NCBI RefSeq assembly: GCF_030167925.1
Contig: NZ_JASKUT010000001.1
Coordinates: 4,424,501 to 4,488,500, forward strand
Reading direction: 5' to 3'
Source of the DNA: Paenibacillus silviterrae
GTDB lineage: Bacteria; Bacillota; Bacilli; Paenibacillales; NBRC-103111
DNA: 64,000 bases
This document shows, one piece after another, positions 10,120 through 17,950 of the stretch. The notes under the pieces were generated by a model, which worked only from the letters and a program-made list of their open reading frames with translations, did not search any database and was not told where the DNA came from. The position numbers were made by a program, and so were the translations under genes. The first letter of the stretch is position 1. Every line of letters begins with the position of its first letter.

Positions 10120-10145
10120 GGAGCCTAGGGCTCCTCTTTTTTTGG
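10120..10145 (+). terminator. Terminator of the MoxR-DUF58-transglutaminase operon
   Basis: GGAGCC-TAG-GGCTCC forms a compact stem followed by CTCTTTTTTTT, fifteen bases after the transglutaminase stop. Confidence 0.85.
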
Positions 10146-10330
10146 TTTTTGGGAATGGGATGTAGATGTATTTCCTGCAGGTAAATTCTAGCCTACTGTA
10201 GCTTTCTATGGAATTTGATGCATTATGCACTTCTAATTTCACGTGTTTTGGATAAGGAACGGCCAATTGGGCTGAATACATGTATGTTTGGACCTCTGTC
10301 AAGAAAGTAGACACTCCGTTAAGTGAACCC

Positions 10331-11158
10331 TTAAGCAGCCTTCTTAAAACGCGCAGCAAATTTAACCGGCGATACATAACCGATTGCACTGTGGATTCGC
10401 TTACGGTTGTAGAAGAACTCAATATATTGAAAAATGGCTTCATAAGCCTGCTGCTTCGTTTTAAACTTGGTGCGGTAAATAAGCTCCTTCTTTAATATGC
10501 TGTGAAATGACTCGATACAAGCGTTGTCATAGCAGTTCCCTTTTCGGCTCATGCTGGCTTTCATTGAGTAAGCCTTCAACTTCTTACGGTATTCATCTGA
10601 GGCATACTGTGAACCGCGGTCTGAATGATGGATGAGCCCTTTCCGAGGTTTCTTGGCCTCATAGGCGGCTTGTAACGTGTCTACAACTAAGTCTGTGGTC
10701 ATTCGATCGTAAAGGCGCCAGCCGACGATCTCACGCGTGCATAAGTCTAAGATGCTGGCAAGGTACAATCGGCCCTCTCGGCAAGGGATGTAGGTAATGT
10801 CTGCTACCCAGACCTTCTCTGGCTTCTTCACATCAAATTCCTGATTCAGGATGTTTGGAGCGATAGGCAGATCATGGTTAGAGTCGGTTGTCTGTACCTT
10901 AAATTTTCGAGAAACGCACGAACGCAGCCCTAGCTCTTTCATGTAGAGACTGACTGTGCGCTCTGAAATCTTAAACTGTTCAGCCCATAGTAAACGGGTG
11001 ATCTTGGGGCTGCCATATCTTCCATGAGAGTCGTGAAAATGGTAGGAAATCCGCTCCATCACCTTCGTCTTCCGTTTCTCTCGCTCACTTGCTGTAGCCG
11101 TTTGCCACTTGTAAAACCCGCTCCTGGATACCTGCAGCACTTTGCACATCTTCTCCAT
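10331..11158 (-). CDS. IS3-family transposase OrfB (DDE integrase domain)
   Basis: From its first ATG the frame is 275 residues, with an HTH_21 N-terminal region (SRSGFYKW) and an rve integrase core. The DDE triad is present: Asp in WVADITYIP, Asp in HHSDRGSQY and Glu in NCYDNACIESFHS, followed by the IS3-typical YNRKRIHSAIGY. Upstream of the ATG the frame stays open across the OrfA stop (it reads ...ELRFQFIEDHRSEFR). The active protein is therefore probably an OrfAB fusion made by a -1 shift at the A-rich run near 11201-11211, as is standard for IS3 elements. Confidence 0.93.
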   Translation of the reverse strand: MEKMCKVLQVSRSGFYKWQTATASEREKRKTKVMERISYHFHDSHGRYGSPKITRLLWAEQFKISERTVSLYMKELGLRSCVSRKFKVQTTDSNHDLPIAPNILNQEFDVKKPEKVWVADITYIPCREGRLYLASILDLCTREIVGWRLYDRMTTDLVVDTLQAAYEAKKPRKGLIHHSDRGSQYASDEYRKKLKAYSMKASMSRKGNCYDNACIESFHSILKKELIYRTKFKTKQQAYEAIFQYIEFFYNRKRIHSAIGYVSPVKFAARFKKAA

Positions 11159-11196
11159 TCGAAATTCGGAGCGGTGATCTTCAATGAACTGGAACC

Positions 11197-11523
11197 TTAG
11201 TTCTTTTCTTTGCTGAAGATGTGCAGAGCCTTTTTTAAAATGGCCAGCTCCTCCTGGAGATCGGCTATCTCCTGATCTTTTTTCTTGGCTTCGCGTTCTT
11301 TTGCTGCCAATTCTTCTTTCATTTGACGAAGCTTTTCCGGGTTGGCTAGCGGCTCATTTTCAAATGAACGGTACTGAGACATCCAGTTGTGGATTGTTCC
11401 TGCCGGAATGTTCAGCTCCGCCGCGATTTCCGGCACCGTCTTGGTCTGTTCTTGTACGTATTTGACTGTCTGCTTTTTAAATTCTTCATTGTAACGCTGC
11501 CGTTGATCTCCCATGGTGGACAC
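11197..11523 (-). CDS. IS3-family transposase OrfA (helix-turn-helix)
   Basis: This 108-residue OrfA has an HTH DNA-binding domain (about 8-50, PEIAAELNIPAGTIHNW) and a C-terminal leucine-zipper-like coiled coil rich in Glu, Lys and Leu (about 65-100). It recognises the element ends and, fused to OrfB by frameshifting, gives the full transposase. It ends in a run of A-rich codons just before its TAA, where the -1 slip would occur. Alone it usually acts as a repressor of transposition. Confidence 0.9.
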   Translation of the reverse strand: MSTMGDQRQRYNEEFKKQTVKYVQEQTKTVPEIAAELNIPAGTIHNWMSQYRSFENEPLANPEKLRQMKEELAAKEREAKKKDQEIADLQEELAILKKALHIFSKEKN

Positions 11524-11639
11524 CTCATTGTTCTTTGCTAAGTTAATTATCTAACTTCACTTAACGATGTGTCCACTTTTTATTCTAGCTGCAGTTATGC
11601 ATCTATTCACCGTGGGAGCAGGGAAATAGGCAATAATAA

Positions 11640-12000
11640 ATGTACATTTTACAGTTAGAAGAAAGGGTCCAATCCAGCCATCCAGCCTCCTCCGGCGCTA
11701 TCACACCAATCCAGCAGCCCCAGCCTTCCTCCGCCAATCTTACCTATCTCCCCACCACCACGCCCAAAATCTCCTCCACCCTCATCAACCACCCCCCGGA
11801 TTATCCACCTGTGCACGCCGCCTAATCTCCATATTCCCACATCCATATTTGCTCACTGGAATCGCCATCCTCTCCACATATCCACACGAGGCAGCGACCG
11901 CTTCAATCAAGCTTATCCCCATCTCCCATTGTCCTGCACGCAAGTCGGAGTTATCCAGATATCAACAGGAAGAACATACCTTCGTATACTTTTTCCCGGG
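11640..12000. promoter_or_regulatory. Gene-free pyrimidine-rich spacer with four DnaA-box-like sites
   Basis: Between the IS and guaA there is no convincing gene. The plus strand is strongly C/T-rich from about 11670 to 11930. Four nonamers are each one base from the DnaA-box consensus TTATCCACA: TTATCCACC at 11801, ATATCCACA at 11878, TTATCCCCA at 11913 and TTATCCAGA at 11951. All point the same way. The group is weaker than the one after leuA and may be compositional. Confidence 0.35.
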
Positions 12001-12006
12001 TGGGCA

Positions 12007-12035
12007 TTGCTGTTTAAGAAGCGGAAGCTTATAAT
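12007..12035 (+). promoter_or_regulatory. Probable sigma-A promoter of guaA
   Basis: TTGCTG at 12007-12012 and TATAAT at 12030-12035 are separated by 17 bases, about 140 bases upstream of the guaA start. Confidence 0.6.
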
Positions 12036-12106
12036 ATTGTCTATTGAATTTAGTCATATTGAACGTATATCGCTTTTGGCTCTATACCGCTTCGCATGAC
12101 CGAAGG

Positions 12107-12138
12107 GTAACGCAGCGTCTCAGAACGCTAGGCGTTAC
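12107..12138 (+). promoter_or_regulatory. Long hairpin in the guaA leader
   Basis: GTAACGC-AGCGT pairs with ACGCT-(AG)-GCGTTAC around a six-base loop, giving a 12-bp stem with one bulge. No T-run follows, so it is not a classical terminator. It lies 37 bases before the guaA start and could be an RNA stability or regulatory element. No known riboswitch motif was seen here. Confidence 0.4.
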
Positions 12139-12175
12139 TCATGGGAAGAACAAATATAAACAAGTGGAGGAAATC

Positions 12176-13714
12176 ATGGACAAGCCGAATGAAATTATTG
12201 TGGTGCTCGACTTTGGCGGACAGTACAACCAGTTGATCGCGCGCCGGATCCGGGATATGGGTGTGTATAGTGAGCTCGTACCTTACAACACGCCTGTGGA
12301 GAAAATCAAAGCGCTGCAGCCGAAAGGGATCGTCTTCTCTGGTGGTCCGGCCAGTGTGTACGGGGAGAACTCCCCTCTTGTAGATCCTGAAATCTACAAC
12401 CTGGGTTTGCCGATCCTCGGCATTTGCTACGGCATGCAGATGATGGCGCACCAGCTGCAAGGCAAGGTGGAACGTGCAGGCAAGCGGGAGTACGGCAAGG
12501 CTGAAGTGGATTTCAACGATGCCTGCCATCTGGTGCACGGTCTTGACAAGAAGCAAACGGTCTGGATGAGTCACAGCGACCTCGTCGTAAACCTGCCGGA
12601 GGGATTCGTGGTGGATGCCAGCACGGAGCATGCTCCGGTAGCGGCGATGAGCCATCCGGAGAAGCGGATGTTTGCGGTACAGTTCCACCCGGAGGTTCGC
12701 CATTCGGTCTACGGGAACGAAATGATTCACAACTTCCTCTATCGCATCTGCGGCTGCGAGGGCAACTGGAGCATGGAGACGTGGATTGAGGACACGGTGA
12801 AGGACATTCGTGCCGAGGTTGGCCAAGAGAAGGTGCTGTGTGCGCTAAGCGGCGGCGTAGATTCCTCCGTTGTTGCCATGCTGATTCACAAGGCGATCGG
12901 GTCCCAGCTGACCTGTATGTTTATCGATCACGGCTTGCTGCGCAAGGGCGAAGCCGAAAGCGTCATGGAAACCTTCGTCGGCAAGTTCGGTCTGACGGTT
13001 GTGAAGATCGATGCTCGCGAACGTTTCATGAGCAAGCTCGCGGGTGTCGATGATCCGGAGCAAAAGCGCAAAATTATCGGTAACGAATTTATCCGCGTGT
13101 TTGAGGAAGAATCGGCGAAGTTCGACGACTTTGCATTCCTTGCACAAGGTACGCTGTATACGGATATTGTTGAGAGCGGCACGGCAACCGCCCAAACCAT
13201 CAAGTCGCACCATAATGTCGGCGGCTTGCCGGAGGACATGAAATTTAAGCTGGTAGAGCCTTTGAAGACGCTGTTCAAGGATGAGGTCCGCAAGGTAGGG
13301 GAAGAGTGCGGCTTGCCTCCTGAGATCGTATGGCGTCAGCCGTTCCCAGGTCCTGGTCTGGCGATTCGCGTACTGGGCGAGGTAACCGAGGACAAGCTGA
13401 AAATCGTTCGCGATTCGGATGCCATCCTGCGCGACGAAATCGCCAAAGCCGGCCTCGACCGCGAGATCTGGCAGTACTTCACGGCGCTGCCGAACATGAA
13501 GAGTGTAGGTGTTATGGGCGATGCCCGGACCTATTCCTACACCGTCGGCATTCGCGCGGTGACTTCCATCGACGGGATGACAGCCGACTGGGCACGCATT
13601 CCATGGGATGTGCTGGAGAAAATCTCCGTGCGTATTGTGAATGAAGTCGACAACGTCAACCGCGTAGTGTACGATATTACCTCGAAGCCGCCGGCAACGA
13701 TCGAGTGGGAATAG
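12176..13714 (+). CDS. guaA: GMP synthase (glutamine-hydrolysing)
   Basis: This 512-residue enzyme converts XMP to GMP using glutamine and ATP, the last step of de novo guanine nucleotide synthesis. The class I glutamine amidotransferase domain comes first ([12 protein letters not shown]; nucleophile Cys in GICYGMQMM near 84; His in FHPEV). It is followed by the ATP-pyrophosphatase domain with PP-loop [10 protein letters not shown] near 223 and the GMP synthase C-terminal dimerisation domain ([10 protein letters not shown], ending ATIEWE). The start is set by GTGGAGG at 12164-12170; the frame extends 44 codons further upstream without family similarity. The length is normal. Its neighbour is a guanine-riboswitch-controlled purine permease. 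Confidence 0.98.
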   Translation: MDKPNEIIVVLDFGGQYNQLIARRIRDMGVYSELVPYNTPVEKIKALQPKGIVFSGGPASVYGENSPLVDPEIYNLGLPILGICYGMQMMAHQLQGKVERAGKREYGKAEVDFNDACHLVHGLDKKQTVWMSHSDLVVNLPEGFVVDASTEHAPVAAMSHPEKRMFAVQFHPEVRHSVYGNEMIHNFLYRICGCEGNWSMETWIEDTVKDIRAEVGQEKVLCALSGGVDSSVVAMLIHKAIGSQLTCMFIDHGLLRKGEAESVMETFVGKFGLTVVKIDARERFMSKLAGVDDPEQKRKIIGNEFIRVFEEESAKFDDFAFLAQGTLYTDIVESGTATAQTIKSHHNVGGLPEDMKFKLVEPLKTLFKDEVRKVGEECGLPPEIVWRQPFPGPGLAIRVLGEVTEDKLKIVRDSDAILRDEIAKAGLDREIWQYFTALPNMKSVGVMGDARTYSYTVGIRAVTSIDGMTADWARIPWDVLEKISVRIVNEVDNVNRVVYDITSKPPATIEWE

Positions 13715-13721
13715 CGTAACG

Positions 13722-13763
13722 GACCCAGTCTCTCCGTAAGGAGCGGCTGGGTCTTTCTTTTTC
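13722..13763 (+). terminator. Terminator after guaA
   Basis: GACCCAG (13722-13728) pairs with CTGGGTC (13747-13753), with an inner CTCC/GGAG pairing, followed by TTTCTTTTT. Confidence 0.85.
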
Positions 13764-13808
13764 CGAACAGGAAGAGCATGGGAATACACGAATGTTCGGA
13801 AAAACTCG

Positions 13809-13837
13809 TTGACAAATTTCGTCATGACTCTTAGAAT
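13809..13837 (+). promoter_or_regulatory. Strong sigma-A promoter for the purine permease transcript
   Basis: TTGACA at 13809-13814 and TAGAAT at 13832-13837 are spaced by 17 bases. This places the RNA start just ahead of the guanine riboswitch. Confidence 0.75.
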
Positions 13838-13862
13838 AAGTGTTGAAAAATAAGGGAATAAC

Positions 13863-13933
13863 AGTTTCGTATAATCCCGGGAATCGGCCTGGGAGTTTCT
13901 ACGAGGTCACCGTAAATGATCTGGCTACGAACA
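13863..13933 (+). promoter_or_regulatory. Guanine riboswitch (purine aptamer)
   Basis: The purine aptamer core is readable. P1 is TTCGTA (13866-13871) with TACGAA (13926-13931). Next come the conserved TATAATCC, the P2 arm, the GTTTCTAC junction, the P3 arm ending CCGTAAATG, and GGCTACG. The specificity base in the last segment is C (at 13925), as in guanine/hypoxanthine-binding members; adenine sensors have U. It precedes a purine permease gene, so high guanine should shut off uptake. Confidence 0.92.
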
Positions 13934-13989
13934 AGAAGAAGAATGGTGGACCGCCATGGGGCGTGTGCAGCTTTCTTTTTGCTTGGGGA

Positions 13990-14019
13990 GCCCAGGGGCA
14001 TACGAAACCTGGGTTTTTG
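13990..14019 (+). terminator. Riboswitch-controlled terminator
   Basis: CCCAGG (13991-13996) pairs with CCTGGG (14008-14013), followed by TTTTTGT. It lies between the guanine aptamer and the permease start, the expected place for the expression platform. Confidence 0.75.
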
Positions 14020-14055
14020 TCGTTGTTCCACAAACCGCTGAGGGGGATTTGAGGA

Positions 14056-15450
14056 ATGGATCGGTTTTTTAAGCTAAAGGAGAACGGCACGACGGTACGC
14101 ACCGAGATTATGGCCGGTCTCACCACGTTCATGACGATGGCTTATATTCTGGCCGTCAACCCGGACATCTTAAGTGCATTTAAGAGCGGGGCGACAGGAC
14201 TCGACTGGACGTCGGTGTTCTTGGCCACAGCAATCGCGGCAGGCGTGATGACGATTGCGATGGGCTTGTTCGTGAACTTTCCGGTGGCGCTTGCTCCGGG
14301 GATGGGACTTAATGCTTATTTTGCTACGGTTGTGTTATCTTCCCAAGGTCAATTTACAGCGCAAATGGCTCTTACGGCTGTATTTTTGTCCGGTTTGATT
14401 TTTATCGTGCTGACGGTGACGAAGGTTCGCCAAATTTTGCTCGTTGCGGTTCCTGACAGCATCAAGCATTCGATTACAGTCGGTATCGGTTTGTTTATTA
14501 CGATTATCGGTTTGAAGAACAGCGGCATCATGACGGTTGCCGTGGAGTCGCAAAATCCGATTCCTGCGCATCAATATACGGACGTACTGGGCTTCGAAAC
14601 GGTCATTCATATGGGCAGTCTGCACAATCCGGCTGTCATTCTGACCATCATTGGTATCTTGGCGATAGCGATTCTGATGGTGCTGCAGGTGCGCGGCGCG
14701 ATTCTGATCGGGATCCTGCTTACGACAGTGATCGGTTACTTCATGGGCCAAGTGAACCTTGGCATGTTATCGGATCCTAAGACGACTTGGGTTCCGGATT
14801 TTGGAATGTTGAACTTCGGTCATTTTGATTTTGCCGGTATTATGAATGCGGGGATTATTTCCGTTATTTTGACCTTCACTTTCGTAGAGCTGTTTGATAC
14901 GTTCGGTACGCTGGTCGGTACGGCCAACCGCGCCGGCTTCATGAAGAACAAGGAAGAAGGCAACAAGAAGGTCGGCAAGGCGATGATGGTGGATGCCGTC
15001 GGCGTCAGCGCCGGTGCGCTGGTCGGTACCAGTACGGTGACGGCTTTCGTAGAGAGCTCTGCCGGTGTTGCTGAAGGCGGACGCACAGGTTTGACGGCGG
15101 TAACGACAGGCGTATGCTTCCTGCTTGCCCTGTTCTTGGCTCCGATTGCCGCTCTGGTTCCGGGCTCGGCTACTGCGGCTGCTCTGATCGTAGTCGGCGT
15201 GCTGATGATGCAAGCTGTAAAGGAAATCGATTTCCAGGATTTCGTCTATGCGATTCCTTCGTTCCTGACGATTGCCCTGATGCCTTTCACATATAACATC
15301 GCCAACGGGATCTCCTTCGGTATCGTGACGTATGTGGTTCTTGCAACCGCTGCTCAATTGGGCGGCAAAGGCAAGTACCGTGTACATTGGCTGATGTGGG
15401 TTTTGGCGGTATTGATCGTGGCCCGTTATTTCTTCTTGACCGGTCACTAA
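14056..15450 (+). CDS. pbuG: Guanine/hypoxanthine permease (NCS2, AzgA/PbuG-like)
   Basis: This 464-residue, multi-span purine permease brings hypoxanthine and guanine into the cell for salvage. It opens with FKLKENGTTVRTEIMAGLTTF and MTMAYILAVNPDILS and carries GMGLNAYFA, TFVELFDTFGTLVGT and ALVGTSTVTAFVESSAG, all typical of the AzgA branch of NCS2. The guanine aptamer upstream supports the substrate. RBS: GAGGGGG at 14040-14046. It is single-gene, with a regulated terminator in front and a long hairpin terminator behind. Confidence 0.94.
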   Translation: MDRFFKLKENGTTVRTEIMAGLTTFMTMAYILAVNPDILSAFKSGATGLDWTSVFLATAIAAGVMTIAMGLFVNFPVALAPGMGLNAYFATVVLSSQGQFTAQMALTAVFLSGLIFIVLTVTKVRQILLVAVPDSIKHSITVGIGLFITIIGLKNSGIMTVAVESQNPIPAHQYTDVLGFETVIHMGSLHNPAVILTIIGILAIAILMVLQVRGAILIGILLTTVIGYFMGQVNLGMLSDPKTTWVPDFGMLNFGHFDFAGIMNAGIISVILTFTFVELFDTFGTLVGTANRAGFMKNKEEGNKKVGKAMMVDAVGVSAGALVGTSTVTAFVESSAGVAEGGRTGLTAVTTGVCFLLALFLAPIAALVPGSATAAALIVVGVLMMQAVKEIDFQDFVYAIPSFLTIALMPFTYNIANGISFGIVTYVVLATAAQLGGKGKYRVHWLMWVLAVLIVARYFFLTGH

Positions 15451-15466
15451 TCCAGGTTGGTTTACT

Positions 15467-15507
15467 AGCTCCGGTGTTCGAATGGATTCGAGCATCGGGG
15501 CTTTTTA
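15467..15507 (+). terminator. Terminator after the purine permease
   Basis: A stem of up to 17 bp (AGCTCCGGTGTTCG against CGAGCATCGGGGCT, with some G-U pairs) closes on a tiny loop and is followed by TTTTTACATTTTTT. Confidence 0.8.
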
Positions 15508-15546
15508 CATTTTTTCTAAATTTTATGAAAAGGGCGGAATGATGTA

Positions 15547-15575
15547 TTGACTTTCGTTCATGTGCATACTATAAT
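15547..15575 (+). promoter_or_regulatory. Promoter of the leuA leader
   Basis: TTGACT at 15547-15552 and TATAAT at 15570-15575 with exactly 17 bases between. It is the only strong promoter seen ahead of both T-boxes, so both are probably in one RNA. Confidence 0.8.
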
Positions 15576-15595
15576 CACAAACAATATCTGTAAAC

Positions 15596-15894
15596 GCAAC
15601 GAACGGGAGCCAGTAACTTGATCTTCCTTGCCAGAGAGCTGCGGGTTGGTGCAACGCAGTCAAGGAATCGGTGAACCTCGCCCGGGAGCGGTGAAGCTGA
15701 AGGGACTCTCTGCTAGCGGGAGTGCTTTGTAAGCCTCAACGGGTCGCCCCCGTGATCGGGCGGTGCGGATCGGAGCAGTCAGCCGATGGCACGCTGAGGG
15801 GCTTCGCATGAGAATGCGGGGCAACAAGAGTGGTACCGCGATAGGTTGATCAGCCTGTCGTCTCTTATGTTTATAAGAGGCGGCAGGTTTTTTT
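15596..15894 (+). promoter_or_regulatory. T-box riboswitch 1 (leucine)
   Basis: This is a complete tRNA-sensing leader. Stem I carries the S-turn pieces AGTA (15612) and GAA (15673). One base after the latter comes CTC (15677-15679), a Leu codon, as the likely specifier. The distal stem I has AGAGAGCTGCGGGTTGGTGCAACGC-type loops. The T-box sequence AGAGTGGTACCGCG is at 15827-15840. It is followed by a terminator stem, CCTGTCGTCTCTTA (15854-15867) with TAAGAGGCGGCAGG (15874-15887), and TTTTTTT. Uncharged tRNA-Leu should allow read-through towards leuA. Confidence 0.93.
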
Positions 15895-15989
15895 GATGTT
15901 TCGATGATTATTTTTAGCGCTCCGTTGACTTCGTCAAAAGTCGCTGCTAAAAACAATCATCTCCACGTAAGCTAACTAAAAATTTTAAC

Positions 15990-16272
15990 GCGAGGAACGG
16001 GAGTAGTAAAGCGGATCGGCTTATCAGAGAGCTGCGGGGTGGTGCGACGCAGTAGGCAGGAAGCTTGAAGCTCGCCCGGGAGCGGCATAACGGAACAGGA
16101 GACTCGGCGGATAGCGCGCATCGGCCGAAGTCTTAAGTAGGTTATGACGGATTCGCCCCACGATACGGGGATTGAGCGGACTCTTACTGCACGTAGGAGT
16201 CAATCAGAGTGGTACCGCGGTAGGTTAGAGCCTGTCGTCTCTTGAGTTATTCAGGAGACGGCGGGCTTTTTT
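15990..16272 (+). promoter_or_regulatory. T-box riboswitch 2 (leucine), in tandem
   Basis: This is a second full T-box about 95 bases after the first. S-turn AGTA is at 16005, GAA at 16067, and specifier CTC (Leu) at 16071-16073 with the same one-base offset. The distal loop GAGAGCTGCGGGGTGGTGCGACGC is recognisable, and T-box AGAGTGGTACCGCGG is at 16206-16220. The terminator stem is GCCTGTCGTCTC...(16230) with GAGACGGCGGGC (16255-16266), then TTTTTT. It is similar to T-box 1 at the conserved motifs but diverged in the variable arms, so it is not a fresh duplication. Confidence 0.93.
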
Positions 16273-16308
16273 GCATAGATGACCCAAAATTCCAAGGAGG
16301 AATATCCT

Positions 16309-17907
16309 ATGACAAGCACAACATCTACAAACCATAAACGTAAAATTACCATTTTCGATACCACTTTGAGAGACGGGGAACAAGCGCCGGGCGCCATGTT
16401 AAGGCCGGAGCAAAAAATTGTGATCGCAAGGCAGCTGGCAAAGCTGGGCGTAGACGTAATCGAGCCGGGCTTTCCGATCTCTAGCCCGGGGGACTTTGCC
16501 GCGGTGCAGCAAATTTCACGTGAAATCCGCAGCGTAGAAATTTGCGGCTTCGCTCGAGCAGTGAAAGGCGATATCGATGCGGCGGTCAAGGCGACCCAGG
16601 ATGCGGAGCGGCGCAGGCTGCATATGTTCCTGTCCTCCTCAAGCATCCACTTGGACTTCCAGCTTCGCAAATCGCGTGAGCAGGTGATTCAAATGGCCCG
16701 CGAGATGGTAGCTCACGCCAAGCAGTTCGTGGACCGCGTAGAATTTTCGCCGATGGATGCGACGAGAACCGGGGATGAGTTCCTGTTCGAGATGATCGAG
16801 GCGGTTATCGAAGAAGGCGCTACGATCATTAACATCCCCGATACGGTCGGATACGCACTTCCGGAAGAGTACGGCGCCATGTTCTCCCGGGTGAGGAAAA
16901 ATGTCCGCGGCGGTGATAAGGTGGAATACAGCGCCCATTGCCACAACGACTTGGGTCTTGCCGTAGCCAACAGTCTGGCAGCCATTCAGAACGGCGTTAC
17001 TCACGTCGAAGTAACGGTGAACGGGGTAGGAGAACGTGCCGGAAACTGCTCTATGGAGGAGCTGGTGATGGCCATTGAGACTCGCGGTGAGGCGATGGGC
17101 GTGGAGACAGGCATTCGCGCCGAGCATATTTACGAAACGTCGCAAATGGTAAGCCGGTCGATGAGCTTCCCGATCGCCTTCAATAAACCGATCGTTGGGC
17201 GGAATGCCTTCCAGCACGAAGCGGGCATTCATCAGGACGGCTTGCTGAAGAACCGCAGCACCTATGAGATTATGGATCCCGAGAAGCTGGGCATCCCCCG
17301 CAGCATGATTATTTTGGGCAAGCATTCCGGCCGTCATGCCATTAAGCACAGGATCGGCCAATTCGGTGTAGAAATGACTGAAACACAGGTCGAGGAAGTG
17401 TACGAAGCCTTCAAGGAGCTGGCGGATCGCCAGAAGGTGGTTCACGATCATCAGCTGCTGGGACTGGTCGGTCATGCGGTCAATGTATCCTTGGAGCCGT
17501 ATAGTCTGGTGTCCGTTCAGCTGGTGACTGGCAATACCGGTCATCGTATGGCTTCCTGCACAATCGCAGACCACGCCACCGGGCAGGAAACAGTGTACAC
17601 AGGGACAGGCGCCGGGCCGGTGGAGGCGGTGGTTGCAGGAATCAAGCAGGCGCTTCCGTTTGATGTCAAGTTCTCTGATTTGGAGCTGTACTCCTTGTCC
17701 TCCGGGGAAGAGGCGAACGGAGAGGCGATCATTACGATAATGGTCGAAGAAAAGAGCTATCGCGGGGTCGCGGAGCATCGGGATATTTTGCTCGCTGCGG
17801 CGCATGCCTTTATGGCTGCCTGCAATCAGGCTGCGAGAGACTACAATCGACAACGGTCGGCAGCGGAGGGAAGCATGGAAAAGGCTGTAAAGGCAAGCGT
17901 ATCCTAA
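16309..17907 (+). CDS. leuA: 2-isopropylmalate synthase
   Basis: This 532-residue enzyme condenses acetyl-CoA with 2-ketoisovalerate, the first committed step of leucine synthesis. The catalytic TIM-barrel opens with FDTTLRDGEQAPG near residue 15. The metal-binding HCHNDLG is near 213 and the NGVGERAGN loop near 241. The C-terminal LeuA allosteric domain for leucine feedback follows from about 390. The ATG at 16309 has AAGGAGG at 16294-16300; the in-frame ATG at 16279 lies in the T-box terminator tail. The two leucine T-boxes upstream confirm the role. It stands alone, without leuB/C/D, which must lie elsewhere. Confidence 0.96.
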   Translation: MTSTTSTNHKRKITIFDTTLRDGEQAPGAMLRPEQKIVIARQLAKLGVDVIEPGFPISSPGDFAAVQQISREIRSVEICGFARAVKGDIDAAVKATQDAERRRLHMFLSSSSIHLDFQLRKSREQVIQMAREMVAHAKQFVDRVEFSPMDATRTGDEFLFEMIEAVIEEGATIINIPDTVGYALPEEYGAMFSRVRKNVRGGDKVEYSAHCHNDLGLAVANSLAAIQNGVTHVEVTVNGVGERAGNCSMEELVMAIETRGEAMGVETGIRAEHIYETSQMVSRSMSFPIAFNKPIVGRNAFQHEAGIHQDGLLKNRSTYEIMDPEKLGIPRSMIILGKHSGRHAIKHRIGQFGVEMTETQVEEVYEAFKELADRQKVVHDHQLLGLVGHAVNVSLEPYSLVSVQLVTGNTGHRMASCTIADHATGQETVYTGTGAGPVEAVVAGIKQALPFDVKFSDLELYSLSSGEEANGEAIITIMVEEKSYRGVAEHRDILLAAAHAFMAACNQAARDYNRQRSAAEGSMEKAVKASVS

Positions 17908-17919
17908 AAGGAAGCTGCA

Positions 17920-17950
17920 GGGGCTGTGGATACGACTTATCCACAGCCCC
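17920..17950. promoter_or_regulatory. Perfect 13-bp hairpin built from two facing DnaA-box-like sites
   Basis: GGGGCTGTGGATA (17920-17932) is the exact reverse complement of TATCCACAGCCCC (17938-17950) around CGACT. The right arm contains the exact DnaA box TTATCCACA (17937-17945) and the left arm TGTGGATAC. It lies 12 bases after the leuA stop. With no T-run it is a poor intrinsic terminator, although it could still fold as one. Confidence 0.6.

Larger units (their letters stand above)
10297..11587 (-). mobile_element. Intact IS3-family (IS150-group-like) insertion sequence
   Basis: The element is about 1.29 kb with two overlapping minus-strand frames. Imperfect terminal inverted repeats are visible: AGTAGACACTCCGTTAAGTGAA at the left (about 10306-10327) mirrors the right end (about 11554-11578, reading AGTGGACACATCGTTAAG on the minus strand). 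The outermost bases and a target duplication could not be fixed by eye, so the ends are good to within a few bases. Both frames are open, so the copy may still be mobile. It sits between two operons and disrupts no gene. Confidence 0.85.

Noticed and set aside
11640..11825. 61-codon Pro/Ser/Thr-rich frame downstream of the IS
   Set aside because: It follows from the C/T-rich strand bias, with no ribosome site or plausible protein features.
12845..13825. 326-codon minus-strand frame across the end of guaA
   Set aside because: It is antisense to the conserved GMP synthase core and runs through its terminator; no recognisable domain.
13840..14052. 70-codon frame upstream of the purine permease
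   Set aside because: It coincides with the guanine riboswitch and its terminator, which explain the sequence.
15660..15956. 98-codon minus-strand frame in the leuA leader
   Set aside because: It is the complement of T-box 1; the conserved RNA motifs explain it.
16639..17853. 404-codon minus-strand frame inside leuA
   Set aside because: It lies entirely opposite a clear leuA, has no motif and no ribosome site.
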